Source of the DNA: Roseiarcus sp963782255
GTDB taxonomy: Bacteria > Pseudomonadota > Alphaproteobacteria > Rhizobiales > Beijerinckiaceae
NCBI GenBank assembly: GCA_963782255.1
Contig: CAWAIS010000001.1
Span: forward strand, 4,340,001 to 4,404,000
Direction of reading: 5' to 3'
DNA: 64,000 nucleotides
In this document: one piece after another, positions 50,425 to 60,013 of the stretch
Numbering within the stretch: position 1 is the first letter of the stretch
Layout of the letters: each line of letters begins with the position of its first letter
The notes under the pieces: generated by a model
The model's database searches: none
What the model was told of the DNA's origin: nothing
The model's input: the letters and a program-made list of their open reading frames with translations, nothing else
Program-made: the position numbers and the translations under genes

Positions 50425-51990
50425 TCAGTCCGCGGATTTCATCAGCTCCCGCGTGTAGGCGCGGCGCGGCCGCTCGAAGACGTCGGCCGCGGCACCGCGC
50501 TCGACCACGCGGCCGGCGCGCATCACCATCACATCGTCGGCCATCGCGCGCACGACCGCGAGATCGTGGCTGATGAAGATGTAGGCGAGGCCGTGCTTCG
50601 CCTGCAGCGCCGACAGAAGATCGAGGATCGCGCGTTGAACGAAACGGTCGAGCGACGAGGTCGGCTCGTCGAGGACGAGGAGACTCGGCCTGAGGATCAG
50701 CGCGCGGGCGATGGCGATGCGCTGGCGCTGTCCGCCGGAAAAGGCGTCGGGCGTGCGAACGCCCGCGGCCGGGTCGAGGCCGACCTCCTCGAGCGCCTGC
50801 ACGGCGAGCTTGTCGCGCTCGGCGTGGGTCAGGCGCGGCTCGTGCGCGAGGAGCCCCTCGGCGACGATCGCGCCGACGCTCATGCGCGGCGAGAGCGAGC
50901 CGAACGGATCCTGGAAGATCATCTGCATGCGCCGGCGCAAGGGCCTGAGCGCGCGCTCGTCCATCGCCTGAAGATCATGGCCTTCGAAGCGGATGTCGCC
51001 TCGGGAGCGAACGAGGCGCAGAAGAGCGTGCGCCAGCGTCGACTTGCCCGAACCCGATTCGCCAACGACACCGAGCGTCCTGCCCTGCTTCACGTCGAGA
51101 TCGACGTCATCGAGCGCGCGACGCAAGGGCGCACGGCCGAGGAAGCTCCTGTCGCCGTAGTCGACGGAAAGACCGCGCGCGGAGAGGATGATCGGCCCGG
51201 CCGCCGGCGGCGCCTGCCTGTCGCGCGCGGGCTCGGCCGCGACCAGCATCTTCGCATAGGCGGTCTTGGGCCGGGTCAGCACCTGGCCGCTCGGTCCGGA
51301 TTCGACGATCGCGCCGTCCCGCATCACGTAGGTCCGGTCCGCAAGGCGGCGCACGAGCTTGAGATCGTGGCTGATGAAGACGAGCGCCGCGCCAATCCGG
51401 CGACGCAGCGCGGAAATGAGCTCGAGGATCTGCGCCTCGACCGTGACGTCGAGGGCGGTCGTCGGCTCGTCGGCGATAATGACCTTCGGCTCGTTGGCGA
51501 TCGCCATTGCGATCATCACGCGCTGGCGCTCGCCGCCGGAGAGCTCGTGCGGGTAGGCGCCGAGCCGCGCAGCCCCTCCGGCGACGCCGACAACCTCGAT
51601 GAGCTCGCCCGCGCGGCGACGCGCTTCACCGCCGCCAAGCCGCCGATGCGCCATCATCGGCGCGGCGATCTGCCGGCCTACGGGATAGAGAGGATCGAGC
51701 GCCGTCATCGGCTCCTGAAAGATCATCGTCACGTCGGCGCCGCGCAACGTGTTCAGCGCGCGCTCGGGCGCTCCGATCAGTTCGACGCCGCCGAGCTTCG
51801 CCGAACCGCGCACGCGAGCGCTCCGCCCGAGCAGTCCGAGCGCCGCGAGCATGGCCTGCGACTTGCCCGATCCGGATTCGCCGACGAGGCCGACGACCTC
51901 GTTGCGTCCCGCGTTGAGGTCGATCCCGCGCACGACAGTCTTTGCCGGATAATCGACGACGAGACCTCGAAGCGAGAACAGCGCGTCCAT
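50425..51990 (-). CDS. Peptide ABC transporter, fused two-domain ATP-binding protein
   Basis: 521 residues, a fusion of OppD- and OppF-type ATPases as in YejF/GsiA. The start at 51990 (MDALFSLRGL) follows the permease stop by 4 bp. Each half has a Walker A GESGSGKS (about 36-43 and 307-314), a signature (LSGGERQRVMIA and FSGGQRQRIAIA) and Walker B DEPTTALD / DEPTSSLD. It powers uptake of oligopeptides or related solutes through the two permeases upstream. Confidence 0.9.
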   Translation of the reverse strand: MDALFSLRGLVVDYPAKTVVRGIDLNAGRNEVVGLVGESGSGKSQAMLAALGLLGRSARVRGSAKLGGVELIGAPERALNTLRGADVTMIFQEPMTALDPLYPVGRQIAAPMMAHRRLGGGEARRRAGELIEVVGVAGGAARLGAYPHELSGGERQRVMIAMAIANEPKVIIADEPTTALDVTVEAQILELISALRRRIGAALVFISHDLKLVRRLADRTYVMRDGAIVESGPSGQVLTRPKTAYAKMLVAAEPARDRQAPPAAGPIILSARGLSVDYGDRSFLGRAPLRRALDDVDLDVKQGRTLGVVGESGSGKSTLAHALLRLVRSRGDIRFEGHDLQAMDERALRPLRRRMQMIFQDPFGSLSPRMSVGAIVAEGLLAHEPRLTHAERDKLAVQALEEVGLDPAAGVRTPDAFSGGQRQRIAIARALILRPSLLVLDEPTSSLDRFVQRAILDLLSALQAKHGLAYIFISHDLAVVRAMADDVMVMRAGRVVERGAAADVFERPRRAYTRELMKSAD

Positions 51991-51994
51991 CTTG

Positions 51995-53086
51995 TCAGCG
52001 CTCGCGCGGGTCGAGGGCGTCCGCAAGACCGTCGGCGACGAAGCTGAAGCTCAAGAGGATCATCGACAGGAGCAAAGCAGGACATGCAAGCATCCAGGGC
52101 GCGCTCTCGGCGTTGCGCGCGCCTTCCGCAACGAGCACGCCGAGGCTCGTCAAGGGCTCCTGTACGCCAAGCCCAAGAAACGAGAGGAAGCTTTCGAGCA
52201 GGATCACGCGCGGCGCGAGCAAGGCGAGCGTCGCGGCGACCGCGCCGGCAAGATTGGGAGCGATGTGGCGGCCGAGGATCGAAGCGGGCGGGACTCCGAG
52301 CGCGCGCGCGGCGATCACGAATTCCCGGCCCTTGAGGCTGAGCGTCTGCCCGCGCACGATGCGCGCCATATCGAGCCACTCGACCGCGCCGATCGCCACG
52401 AAAATCAGCACGAACCTGCGCCCGAACACGACGACCATGAGGATGACGAAGAAGAGGAAAGGGAGGGCGTAGAGAACGTCGACGACGCGCATCATCGCCG
52501 CGTCGATCCGTCCCCCGGCATAGCCCGCGATCGCGCCCCAGACGACGCCGATGGAAGCCGCGACCGCGCAGCCGAGCAAGCCGACGAGAAGCGAAACGCG
52601 TCCCGCGATCATGATGCGCGTCAGGAGATCGCGGCCATTTGCGTCGGCGCCGGCGATGAGCCGAAGCTTCTCATACGGCGCATTGAGAACGAGCGTCCGC
52701 CCATCGTCGCGCCGCTCGACGACGCTCGGGCGCTGAAAGGCGTCGGAGCGCTCGAGAAGCCGCTCGTCGATCGGCCGCGCGCTCGTGAGCGTCACGGTCG
52801 CGCCCGCCTTGTCGAGGCTGACGGCCGTAAGGTTTGCGTGCATGCGCGAGGCGATCGTCGCGAGCGCGGAGCGCGCTTCAGCTTCGTTCGGATGGGCGGC
52901 GAGCGACGGCGCCGCCCGCACGTAAAGCGGATAAGCGCGGTCGTAGCTTGCCGGCGCGACGAAGGGTCCGAGCGCGCAGAAAAAGGCGATTGCGCCGAGC
53001 GCCATGAGCGCGGCGAAGGCTGGGCGGTTGCGGACAAAACGGGCGGCCGCGGCGCGAGGCGAAGTCGGGGCGAAGCGCTCACTCAT
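51995..53086 (-). CDS. Peptide ABC transporter permease, OppC type
   Basis: 363 residues. The first membrane helix (about 23-45) is followed by about 130 residues of periplasmic sequence (RAAPSLAAHPNEAEARSALATI...) before the five-helix binding-protein-dependent core with the EAA-like loop (ARALGVPPASILGRHIAPN, about 270-288). E. coli OppC is about 300, so the insert is the odd feature; it might replace contacts normally made with the binding protein. It overlaps the OppB-type gene by 8 bp. Confidence 0.87.
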   Translation of the reverse strand: MSERFAPTSPRAAAARFVRNRPAFAALMALGAIAFFCALGPFVAPASYDRAYPLYVRAAPSLAAHPNEAEARSALATIASRMHANLTAVSLDKAGATVTLTSARPIDERLLERSDAFQRPSVVERRDDGRTLVLNAPYEKLRLIAGADANGRDLLTRIMIAGRVSLLVGLLGCAVAASIGVVWGAIAGYAGGRIDAAMMRVVDVLYALPFLFFVILMVVVFGRRFVLIFVAIGAVEWLDMARIVRGQTLSLKGREFVIAARALGVPPASILGRHIAPNLAGAVAATLALLAPRVILLESFLSFLGLGVQEPLTSLGVLVAEGARNAESAPWMLACPALLLSMILLSFSFVADGLADALDPRER

Positions 53087-53999
53087 GTCGCACTCTCGGG
53101 TCGATCAACGCATAAGCGATGTCGACGAGGAGATTGAAGATGAGGATCAGGGTCGCGACGATGATGGCGACGCCCATCGCGAGCGTGTAGTCGCGATTGA
53201 GCGCCGCCTCGACAAAGTAGCGCCCGACGCCGGGGATGCCAAAGATCGTCTCGACCACCACCGAGCCGGTGGTCAGCGCCGCCGCAGCCGGCCCGAGATA
53301 GGAGACGAGCGGCAGCAGGGCCGCGCGAAACGCATGCGCGAGGATCACGCTTCGGCCGAGGCCGTAAGCGCGCAACGTGCGCGACGGCGGCGCGGCGAGC
53401 GCCTCGACCATCGCGGCGCGCGTCAGCCTCGCGATTGCCCCGACTTGCGGCAGCGCGAGGATCACGATCGGCAGCACGCGGTTCGCCAGCGCGCCCTCGT
53501 TCCATCCGCCGACCGGCAGCCAGCCGAGCCAGAGCCCGAAGACAATCTGCGCCAGCGGCGCGAGCACGAAATTGGGGACGATGAGGCCGAGGCTCGCCGC
53601 CGCGGTCGCTGCGAAATCGAGCGCCCCGCCGCGCCGCTCGGCCGCAATCGCGCCGAGCGCGGCGCCGAGAACGAGAGCAAGGATGAGCGCCGCCGCGCCG
53701 AGGCCGAACGAGACCGGCAGCGCTTTGGCGAGAAGTTCGCCGACCGAATAGTCGCGCCATCCGTAGCTCGGTCCGAGATCGCCGCGCGCGAGCGCCAGGA
53801 GGTAGTCGAGGTACTGTCGCCAGAGCGGCTCATCGAGGCGGAAGACGCGCTTCAGATTGTCCATCACTGCCGGGTCGAGCGGCCGCTCGAGATCGAAAGG
53901 CCCGCCAGGGGCGGCGCGCATGAGGATGAAGGCGACCGTGACGACGGCGATCAGCGTCGGCGGGGCGAGAGCGAGGCGCCTGAGGATCATCCGCATCAT
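53079..53999 (-). CDS. Peptide ABC transporter permease, OppB type
   Basis: 306 residues, six membrane helices. The N-terminal MILRRLALAPPTLIAVVTVAFILMRAAPGGPFD motif and the EAA loop (LRAYGLGRSVILAHAFRAALLP, about 210-230) are typical OppB features, as is GSVVVETIFGIPGVGRYF. First gene of the transporter unit. No solute-binding protein gene lies within the window on either side. Confidence 0.88.
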   Translation of the reverse strand: MMRMILRRLALAPPTLIAVVTVAFILMRAAPGGPFDLERPLDPAVMDNLKRVFRLDEPLWRQYLDYLLALARGDLGPSYGWRDYSVGELLAKALPVSFGLGAAALILALVLGAALGAIAAERRGGALDFAATAAASLGLIVPNFVLAPLAQIVFGLWLGWLPVGGWNEGALANRVLPIVILALPQVGAIARLTRAAMVEALAAPPSRTLRAYGLGRSVILAHAFRAALLPLVSYLGPAAAALTTGSVVVETIFGIPGVGRYFVEAALNRDYTLAMGVAIIVATLILIFNLLVDIAYALIDPRVRHE

Positions 54000-54004
54000 G
54001 GGCG

Positions 54005-55780
54005 TCAGGCGCGACGCGGCTTGCGCGTCGAGCGCGGACGCTCCGGCGCGCCGGCGGCGACGAGGATCTTGCGGTATTCGTCGCGCTTCTCGTGGATCGA
54101 CGCGATCACGAGGCCCATCGGCACGCCGATGTCGACCAGCACCGCTTCGGAGAGCTGCAGGCTCGCCTCGATCGTCTCCGGCACGGCGTCGGTGACGCCG
54201 AGTTGGTAGAGCGCGCGGGCGTGATTGGCGTCGCGGGCGCGCGCAACAAGGGTCACGTCCAGGCGCAGGCGGCGCGTGGTCTCGACCACGGCTTCGTTGG
54301 CGCTGGGCGAGTCCATCGTCACCACGACCGCCCGCGCCGTCTCGACGCCGCAGCGGCGCATATAGTCTGGCCGCGTCGCATCGCCATAATAGACAGGCTT
54401 TCCTTGAGCGCGGGAGCGGGCGACGAGGCGTGGGTCGGAATCGACGGCGATGAACGGGATCGCGTGCAGGTCGAGCATGTCGCCGATCAGTGCGCCGACG
54501 CGCCCGTAGCCGACAATGATGATGCGCCGCTCTTCGCTGTCCGGCGGCGCTTCGTCGGGCGGCGCCGCCGCCATGCGCGGCGATGACCCGATCAGCGCGC
54601 CGATCCTGGCCAAGGCGGGAAGCGAAAGCATCGAGATCGCCACCACGCTGACGAGAGTCGTCTCGAGCGGCCGGTCGATCAGCCCGGCCGCGAGCGCCGC
54701 GCCGATCATGACGAAGCCGAACTCGCCGCCTGGCCCGAGCACCAGCGCCATTTCGGCGCCGACGCGGGCCGGCAAACCGAATCCGCGCGCAAGCCCGAAG
54801 AGGACGAGACCTTTCAGCGCGATCAGCGCGCTGGCAAACCCGAGAATGAGCCCGGGCCGGGCGAGGATGAGTCCCGGATTGATCTCGGCGCCGACGGACA
54901 CGAAATAGAGCCCGAGCAGAAGGCCCTTGAACGGCTCGATCGTCACCTCGATCTCGCGGCGGTACTCGGTTTCGGCGAGCAGAAGCCCGGCGACGAAAGC
55001 GCCGAGCGCCATCGACAGGCGGCTCGCCGCGGCCGCGAGCCCATCGCCCAGAACCACCAAGAGACAGGCCGCCATGAAGAACTCGGGGCTCTTCGTTTCA
55101 GCGATGAAATGAAAAAAGGGTCGAAGCGCGAGGCGTCCGAATACGATCAGCGCCGCCAGCGCGAGCGCGGCGGGCGCGAGCGCACTGACAAGCGCCCAGC
55201 CGAGCCCCGTCTGCCCACTCCCAGCGAGGGCGCCCGCCATCACGAGAAGCGGCGCGACCGCAAGATCCTGAAACAGAAGGACCGAGAAGCTCGCCCGCCC
55301 CACAGGCGCAGCGAGGCGCTTGCTCTCGATGAGAAGCGGTATGACGATCGCGGTCGAGGACATGGAGAGCGCCGCGCCGATCGTGAGCGCAGACGCCGCA
55401 GTGCGGCCCAGCGCCCAGGCGATCGCGCTCAAGACGAGCGTCGTGACGACGACTTGGCCCAGACCGAGCCCGAACACGAGCCGGCGCATGCGCCGCAATC
55501 GCTCGAACGACAGCTCGAGCCCCATCGTGAACAGAAGAACGACCACGCCGAAGGCGGCGATCCTGTCGATCGTCTCGACATTGCTGATGGCGAACGCGCC
55601 GAGCCATGGCGCCCTCGTGGCGAGGCGCCCGAGACCATAAGGCCCGAGCGCGACGCCCGCGAGCAGAAAGCCCAGGACGGGGCTCACGCGCAGGCGGAAG
55701 AATAGCGGCGCGACGACGCCCGCCGTCGCCAGGAAGAGCAGCGCCTCCTTGTAGAGGGAAAGGTCGACGGTCTCGTTCAC
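54005..55780 (-). CDS. Monovalent cation:proton antiporter (KefB/KefC, CPA2 family)
   Basis: 591 residues. A 12-13 helix Na+/H+ exchanger-type domain (about 10-385, with the characteristic LLFTMGLELSFERL and GALLAMSSTA-like GAALSMSSTAIV) precedes a cytoplasmic TrkA-N Rossmann domain (about 415-535, IIIVGYGRVGALIGDML with GxGxxG, YYGDATRPD). This is the architecture of glutathione-gated or NAD-regulated K+/H+ efflux systems. An ancillary KefF/KefG protein is not seen nearby. Transcribed toward, and 5 bp from, the OppB gene, but probably its own unit. Confidence 0.88.
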   Translation of the reverse strand: MNETVDLSLYKEALLFLATAGVVAPLFFRLRVSPVLGFLLAGVALGPYGLGRLATRAPWLGAFAISNVETIDRIAAFGVVVLLFTMGLELSFERLRRMRRLVFGLGLGQVVVTTLVLSAIAWALGRTAASALTIGAALSMSSTAIVIPLLIESKRLAAPVGRASFSVLLFQDLAVAPLLVMAGALAGSGQTGLGWALVSALAPAALALAALIVFGRLALRPFFHFIAETKSPEFFMAACLLVVLGDGLAAAASRLSMALGAFVAGLLLAETEYRREIEVTIEPFKGLLLGLYFVSVGAEINPGLILARPGLILGFASALIALKGLVLFGLARGFGLPARVGAEMALVLGPGGEFGFVMIGAALAAGLIDRPLETTLVSVVAISMLSLPALARIGALIGSSPRMAAAPPDEAPPDSEERRIIIVGYGRVGALIGDMLDLHAIPFIAVDSDPRLVARSRAQGKPVYYGDATRPDYMRRCGVETARAVVVTMDSPSANEAVVETTRRLRLDVTLVARARDANHARALYQLGVTDAVPETIEASLQLSEAVLVDIGVPMGLVIASIHEKRDEYRKILVAAGAPERPRSTRKPRRA

Positions 55781-56033
55781 CGCGCCAGCTTAATCGATTC
55801 GAACCGATGCGCGAGCTTCGCGGGTTGGAGGGCGTGGCGGCGCGGTCGCCTTGCTCCAGCTCAGTGTAGAGGGAAGCTGGTTCGTGCAGAGGATTTCCGC
55901 TTGCTCCGCCTGTTTGGCCCTCACACCTAAGTATGCGCGATCGATCCATTCGTGGAACTGTCAAACTGGGCCTCGGACCGCCATCTCCCTCTCGAAGACA
56001 ACATCGAACAATTCTTCGAGAAGGAACCTTAGC

Positions 56034-56321
56034 ATGCGTAATTCAACTCTGAAGCGCGTCACCGCGTCGTTTGCAGCTGTCGCGATGATTGTTTCTCTGG
56101 GAACTTCCCCCGTGCTCGCGAGGGGTGGTGGTGGCGGCCATTTCGCCGGCGGCGGCTTTCACGTAGGCGGCGGCTTTCACCCGGGCGGCGGTTTTCACCC
56201 GGGCGGGGGATGGAACCACGGCTTTCACGGCCACAGCCACTTCTACGGCGGCTACAACGCCTGCGTGTTGAACCCATTCTATCAGGCTGCAAACCCCAAC
56301 CCGCTATATTATTCGTGCTGA
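56034..56321 (+). CDS. Small secreted Gly/His-rich protein
   Basis: 95 residues; AAGGAA upstream of ATG at 56034. Signal peptide MRNSTLKRVTASFAAVAMIV, cleaved near VLARG. The mature protein consists of Gly-rich repeats of the type GGGFHxGGG (about four units) followed by HGFHGHSHFYGG and a C-terminal part with two cysteines (YYSC end). Histidine spacing suggests metal binding or surface/wall association; similar Gly/His-rich proteins are common in rhizobia without known function. Confidence 0.7.
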   Translation: MRNSTLKRVTASFAAVAMIVSLGTSPVLARGGGGGHFAGGGFHVGGGFHPGGGFHPGGGWNHGFHGHSHFYGGYNACVLNPFYQAANPNPLYYSC

Positions 56322-56349
56322 TAGCGGGCGCGATTAGGAGGAGCGCCAT

Positions 56350-56605
56350 CGAGCCGCGCTTGCGGACTCGGACGCTTCCGCCAGCTGCCGAAGCTGAGCT
56401 TGCGCGCGCTCGTCGTGCGCCGACCGTGCGCGCGTTGCGCAAGAAGCTGAAGTTGACGAAGAAAGAGTTCGCGGCGCGGTTTCACCTGCCGCTGGGGACT
56501 TCCCGGGATTGGGAGCAAGGCGGGCGCCGCCCCGACTAAGGCGCCCCAGGTGCTTCTCACCGTCATAGCAAGGGACCCGGACGCGGTGGCGCGCTCTGGA
56601 AGGCT
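56350..56605 (+). pseudogene. XRE-family antitoxin remnant
   Basis: One frame reads VRALRKKLKLTKKEFAARFH, then LGTSRDWEQGGRRPD and a stop; the next frame continues APQVLLTVIARDPDAVARSG. Together these match the C-terminal HTH of HigA/NadS-type antitoxins (typical order: EEFAARF, TLRDWEQG, RPD, LRVIARDPEAV). The reading frame changes right after RPD, and no toxin gene flanks it. A degraded toxin-antitoxin leftover. Confidence 0.65.
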
Positions 56606-56791
56606 GACCTTCGCCGGATCGCGGATCAGATGGCGTGGCGGTTTCGGCGAAGGCGTATCATCGCGGCCGGCGCGCCGGGGAGGATAAAAGAGAGAACTCT
56701 TGCCGATGGAAAATCCGGGTGGAAGGCAATTTCGCTAGCCAAACTGGCCGGCGGACTTGCAATCGGTAGAGTGGCGGAGATCAGCTATCGT

Positions 56792-57363
56792 TTACGTATC
56801 GTTCGAGGTTCGTCTCACCAGATAAAGGAACTCCAACGCGTTTAAACCCCGATACTCACATGTCTGAAAGACACTGAGAATCGTGAGATAATCGCATACC
56901 GAATTTACTGTGAAGCGCCCATCGGCGAAACGCCTATAGCGAGCGAAGGCATGGACCGCATGCTCGGCGTTGTTGTTGTGCCACGGGACGTTATCGTAAT
57001 CCAAAAATGTGAACAGACGATACCCGTACTTGGCAATTCGCTTCTTGTATTTCATGGCAGCCTCGGATGAACCGGGATGCTTGCAGGCCTTTTCTACAAA
57101 CGCATAGGCTGCGCTCTTGTGTTTTTGCAAACAATTCTTGGCCAGCCCGTATCGGTCCACCGTCTCGATAATAGGTCGCACGGTCGCTGCAAACGCCTGC
57201 GCAATTGCCTTCAGTTCTTGATCGTAGGGATTGGCCTTAACGTCCTCATTCATATCCCTGATCAGGTGGATCAGGCACTTTTGCTGTGGGCATTCAATTA
57301 AGTCGTAGGCTGTGAAAAAATCACTCACGAGTACGCCATCAAACCCCTTTAGCCGCTCCGTTA
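56792..57363 (-). pseudogene. IS66-like transposase C-terminal fragment, cut by IS5 element
   Basis: The minus-strand frame runs from the IS5 end at 57363 (ERLKGFDGVLVSDFFTAYD) to a stop at 56792. VPWHNNNAEHAVHAFARYRR is the conserved DDE-C region of IS66-type transposases (the N-N-A-E box), and the protein before it has KCLIHLIRDMNED, as in related transposases. The N-terminal half is missing, replaced by the IS5-family insertion. Confidence 0.7.
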
Positions 57364-58301
57364 GAGCCCGTCCGGGAACTTAACGAATTGTTGGAATCGC
57401 TTATGATTCAAGGAAGGCGGCCCGAATCGCTTGGGGGGGTCGCTGATGTGGACCAACGAAAATCGCGCTCGCTACGACCGCAGTCGGCTGCGCTATCCGA
57501 GCGATCTGACCGACGCGGAATGGGCGCATGTCGAGCCGTTCATTCCACCGGCCAAGCGCGGCGGCAACCGACGTCATGTCGATGAGCGCGAGGTCGTCAA
57601 CGGCCTGATGTATGTCCTGAGCACCGGCTGCCAATGGCGCGCCGTGCCGAAGGACCTGCCGCCGCGTTCGACGCTTTACGATTACTTCGATCGCTGGAGT
57701 TGGGACGGCACGCTCGATCGCATCCACGACGCGCTCTACGTGAAGTGTCGCGAAGCGGCCGCTCGCGAGGCGAGCCCGACCGCCGCGATCATCGACAGCC
57801 AGAGCGTCAAGAGCGCGGAAAAAGGGGGACCTGCATCGATCCGGCGGGTTACGACGCCGGCAAGAAAATCATGGGCAAAAAGCGCCACATCCTCGTCGAT
57901 ACGCAGGGCCTGTTGATGCATGCGATCGTCCACGCCGCCGACATCCAGGACCGCGACGGCGGCGCGGCGCTGATGGCGACCTTGTTCGGCGCCTTTCCGT
58001 TCCTGACCAGGCTCTTTGCCGACGGCGGCTATCGAGGGCCGCAATTTCAGACCGCCATCGGACGAACTCTGGCGCGCGTGAAGGTCGAGATCGTCAAGCG
58101 ATCGGATCAGGCCAAGGCCTTCGTCGTCCTGCCCAAGCGCTGGATCGGCGAACGCACCTTTGCCTGGCTCGGCCGCTGCCGACGGCTGGCCAAGGACTGG
58201 GAATGCCTCAACCGCAAGGCGCTCGCGTTCCTCCGCCTCGCTTCCATCCGCCTCATGCTGCGAAAACTATGCAATCCCACATGATGTTTCCGGACAGACT
58301 C
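57364..58301 (+). mobile_element. IS5-family element (IS427-like)
   Basis: 938 bp with imperfect terminal inverted repeats: GAGCCCGTCCGGGAAC at the left and GAGTCTGTCCGGAAAC read inward from the right (three mismatches in 16). It contains a transposase in two overlapping frames. It interrupts an IS66-like gene on the left and a caspase-like gene on the right, so the flanks were rearranged after or during insertion. Confidence 0.8.
57446..58284 (+). CDS. IS5-family transposase, two frames (-1 shift)
   Basis: Frame 1 (start ATG 57446, MWTNENRARYDRSRLRYPSDL) encodes the N-terminal helix-turn-helix and the first catalytic Asp (AIIDSQSVKSAEKGG). The frame changes by -1 near 57819-57829, in GGAAAAAGGGGGAC, and frame 2 continues through YDAGKKIMGKKRHILVDTQGL (second Asp region), FADGGYRG and WIGERTFAWLGRCRRLAKDWE (catalytic Glu). 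IS427-group transposases can be made by programmed frameshifting, and the A5G5 run is a candidate slip site; a simple inactivating mutation is the alternative. Confidence 0.75.
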
Positions 58302-58784
58302 TCAGGTAAGAAGATTCTTCTCGTTGACAGTTGTCACGCCGGCGCGGCTTTGAATACCGGAAAGCCTCTTCCGGGGGCCGTGAAAGAGGTACCGGAGTCC
58401 TTGGGGACAGGCCAGTTTAAGGAGACACCTGAAATCCCCGCGGGAGCGACGAGGAGTGGGGCCAACGCGACTTCCGACATGATAAGGCTGATCGCAGACT
58501 TTTCGACCGCTGGAACGGGTGCCGTTGTTTTCGCTGCGTCGACCGGCAACGAGTGCACTTACGAAAGCGAGCAATGGGACGGCCACAGCGCGTTTGGCAA
58601 AGCCTTAATCGAAGCGATTGGCGAGGGTAAGGCATCCACTGACTCAAGCGGACGGATAACAATCGACACGCTTGAATTATATCTTGATGAGCGTGTGAAA
58701 GGGCTTACAGAAGGCCGACAACATCCTGTTATGAACCGTCCCAACTCTGTTCGTGATTTTCCAATCGCGCTCGCTCGGCCTTGA
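58302..58784 (+). pseudogene. Caspase-like (peptidase C14) C-terminal fragment
   Basis: Directly after the IS5 end the frame reads GKKILLVDSCHAGAAL, the catalytic-Cys motif of caspase-fold peptidases (Cys codon at 58332-58334), then FAASTGNECTYES, the usual post-Cys strand, and GHSAFGKALIEAI. The p20 part with the catalytic His is missing, so the IS5 element or a linked rearrangement removed the 5' half. The C-terminus ends normally at 58784. Caspase-like proteins in bacteria often serve in defence or programmed cell death, but this fragment cannot be active. Confidence 0.8.
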
Positions 58785-59244
58785 GATATTTCAATTAGCC
58801 TCGCGAGCGGCCGGCTCCGTCTCAGCTACACCACGCCGCGGGACAATTTGCACCGCGTTGAGAGAGTCCGTTCGGGTCGGACTGACGCGTTTCGCAGCAG
58901 GTCTTCCGAACGGTCATCTTGATCAACTCCGCCGTGGAATCACCGTGCTTCTGGGAGTTCCTGTTGCCCTCTGGAGCGCCGCCAGCGGCCCCCTGACAAT
59001 GTGGCTCCGACTGACGACAGGCGCGCCGGCACCACAGGGCGCTGCGCTTCGATTTGGCGCCTGCATCGCAATGCCCGCTGCATATTGGAGAGCTCGAGTT
59101 GAAAAAGCGTCCAATAGCCCTCGCTCAAGTGGACGTGTCCGCGATTGCGCCGATCAAGCGTCCAAAACGTCTGTATTGACTTTTGAACGTTTGCGACTCA
59201 TAAGCCTAGATATTGTGGACACACGCGGGCTAAGGTTTCGCACG
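58785..59244. other. Non-coding region before the serine recombinase
   Basis: 460 bp without a credible gene. The last 60 bp (TTGACTTTTGAACG at 59176-59189 and TGTGGACACACG at 59214-59225) could contain the recombinase promoter and a crossover (res-like) site; this is a guess from position. Confidence 0.35.
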
Positions 59245-59880
59245 ATGGTTCAACAAGCGCACAAGGGCATCCTGGTCGGATACGCCCGCACCTCTACCGC
59301 TGACCAGGAAGCCGGGCTTCATGCCCAGGTCCGGGACCTCCAAGCGGCTGGCTGCACCAAAATATTTCAAGAGCGAGTCTCGTCGATCGCACAACGCGCA
59401 GAGCTCGAGCGCGCCTTGGACTACGTGCGAGGCCGCGACACGCTTGTCGTCACCAAGGTCGACCGATTGGCTCGTTCGACGGTGGGCTTGTGGGAGATCG
59501 TGAAGCGGCTTGAGGCCGTCGAGGATGGCGGGGCTGGCCTACGCGTTCTCAACCTCGGCGGAGAGACCGTCGACACCAAGAGCGCGACAGGGAAGCTCAT
59601 TCTCACCATCTTCGCCGGCTTCGCGCAGTTCGAACGCGAGATGATGCTTGAGCGTCAGCGAGAGGGGATTGCCAAGGCAAAGGCGGAGAACCGATACTTG
59701 GGGCGGAGGCCCTCAGCGCGGCTAAAGGCGGACGAAGCGGTGAAGCTCTTCAAAGCGGGTCGGACGGTGACACAGATTGCGAACGCCCTCGGTATCGGAC
59801 GGGGGAGCGTCTATAGGGCGCTTGAAACCTGCGGCATAAAGCAAGAGGCGAGCGCGGTGTCTGCCGAGCGTGGCATATGA
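59245..59880 (+). CDS. Serine recombinase (resolvase/invertase family)
   Basis: 211 residues from the ATG at 59245. The catalytic domain starts GILVGYARTSTADQ with nucleophile Ser 17; further marks are RDTLVVTKVDRLARS (arginine cluster), GKLILTIFAGFAQFEREMMLERQREG (E-helix) and a C-terminal helix-turn-helix (about 165-200, GRTVTQIANALGIGRGSVYRAL). This is the size and order of Tn3-type resolvases and Hin-type invertases. No transposase of the Tn3 family is present, so it is probably an orphan of an older element. IS91 copy 3 begins 19 bp after its stop. Confidence 0.88.
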   Translation: MVQQAHKGILVGYARTSTADQEAGLHAQVRDLQAAGCTKIFQERVSSIAQRAELERALDYVRGRDTLVVTKVDRLARSTVGLWEIVKRLEAVEDGGAGLRVLNLGGETVDTKSATGKLILTIFAGFAQFEREMMLERQREGIAKAKAENRYLGRRPSARLKADEAVKLFKAGRTVTQIANALGIGRGSVYRALETCGIKQEASAVSAERGI

Positions 59881-60013
59881 CCGGAGTCGACGTCAGGACT
59901 AAACCGCTCGCGCGGTAGCTGCGGCGAGGGCAGCGCGGGAAGCTGGGTCGGACGAGGCCAGGACTGTCTCAGAATCATGGGGTTCCACCCCATGGGAGAC
60001 AGGAGCTTTCGCG

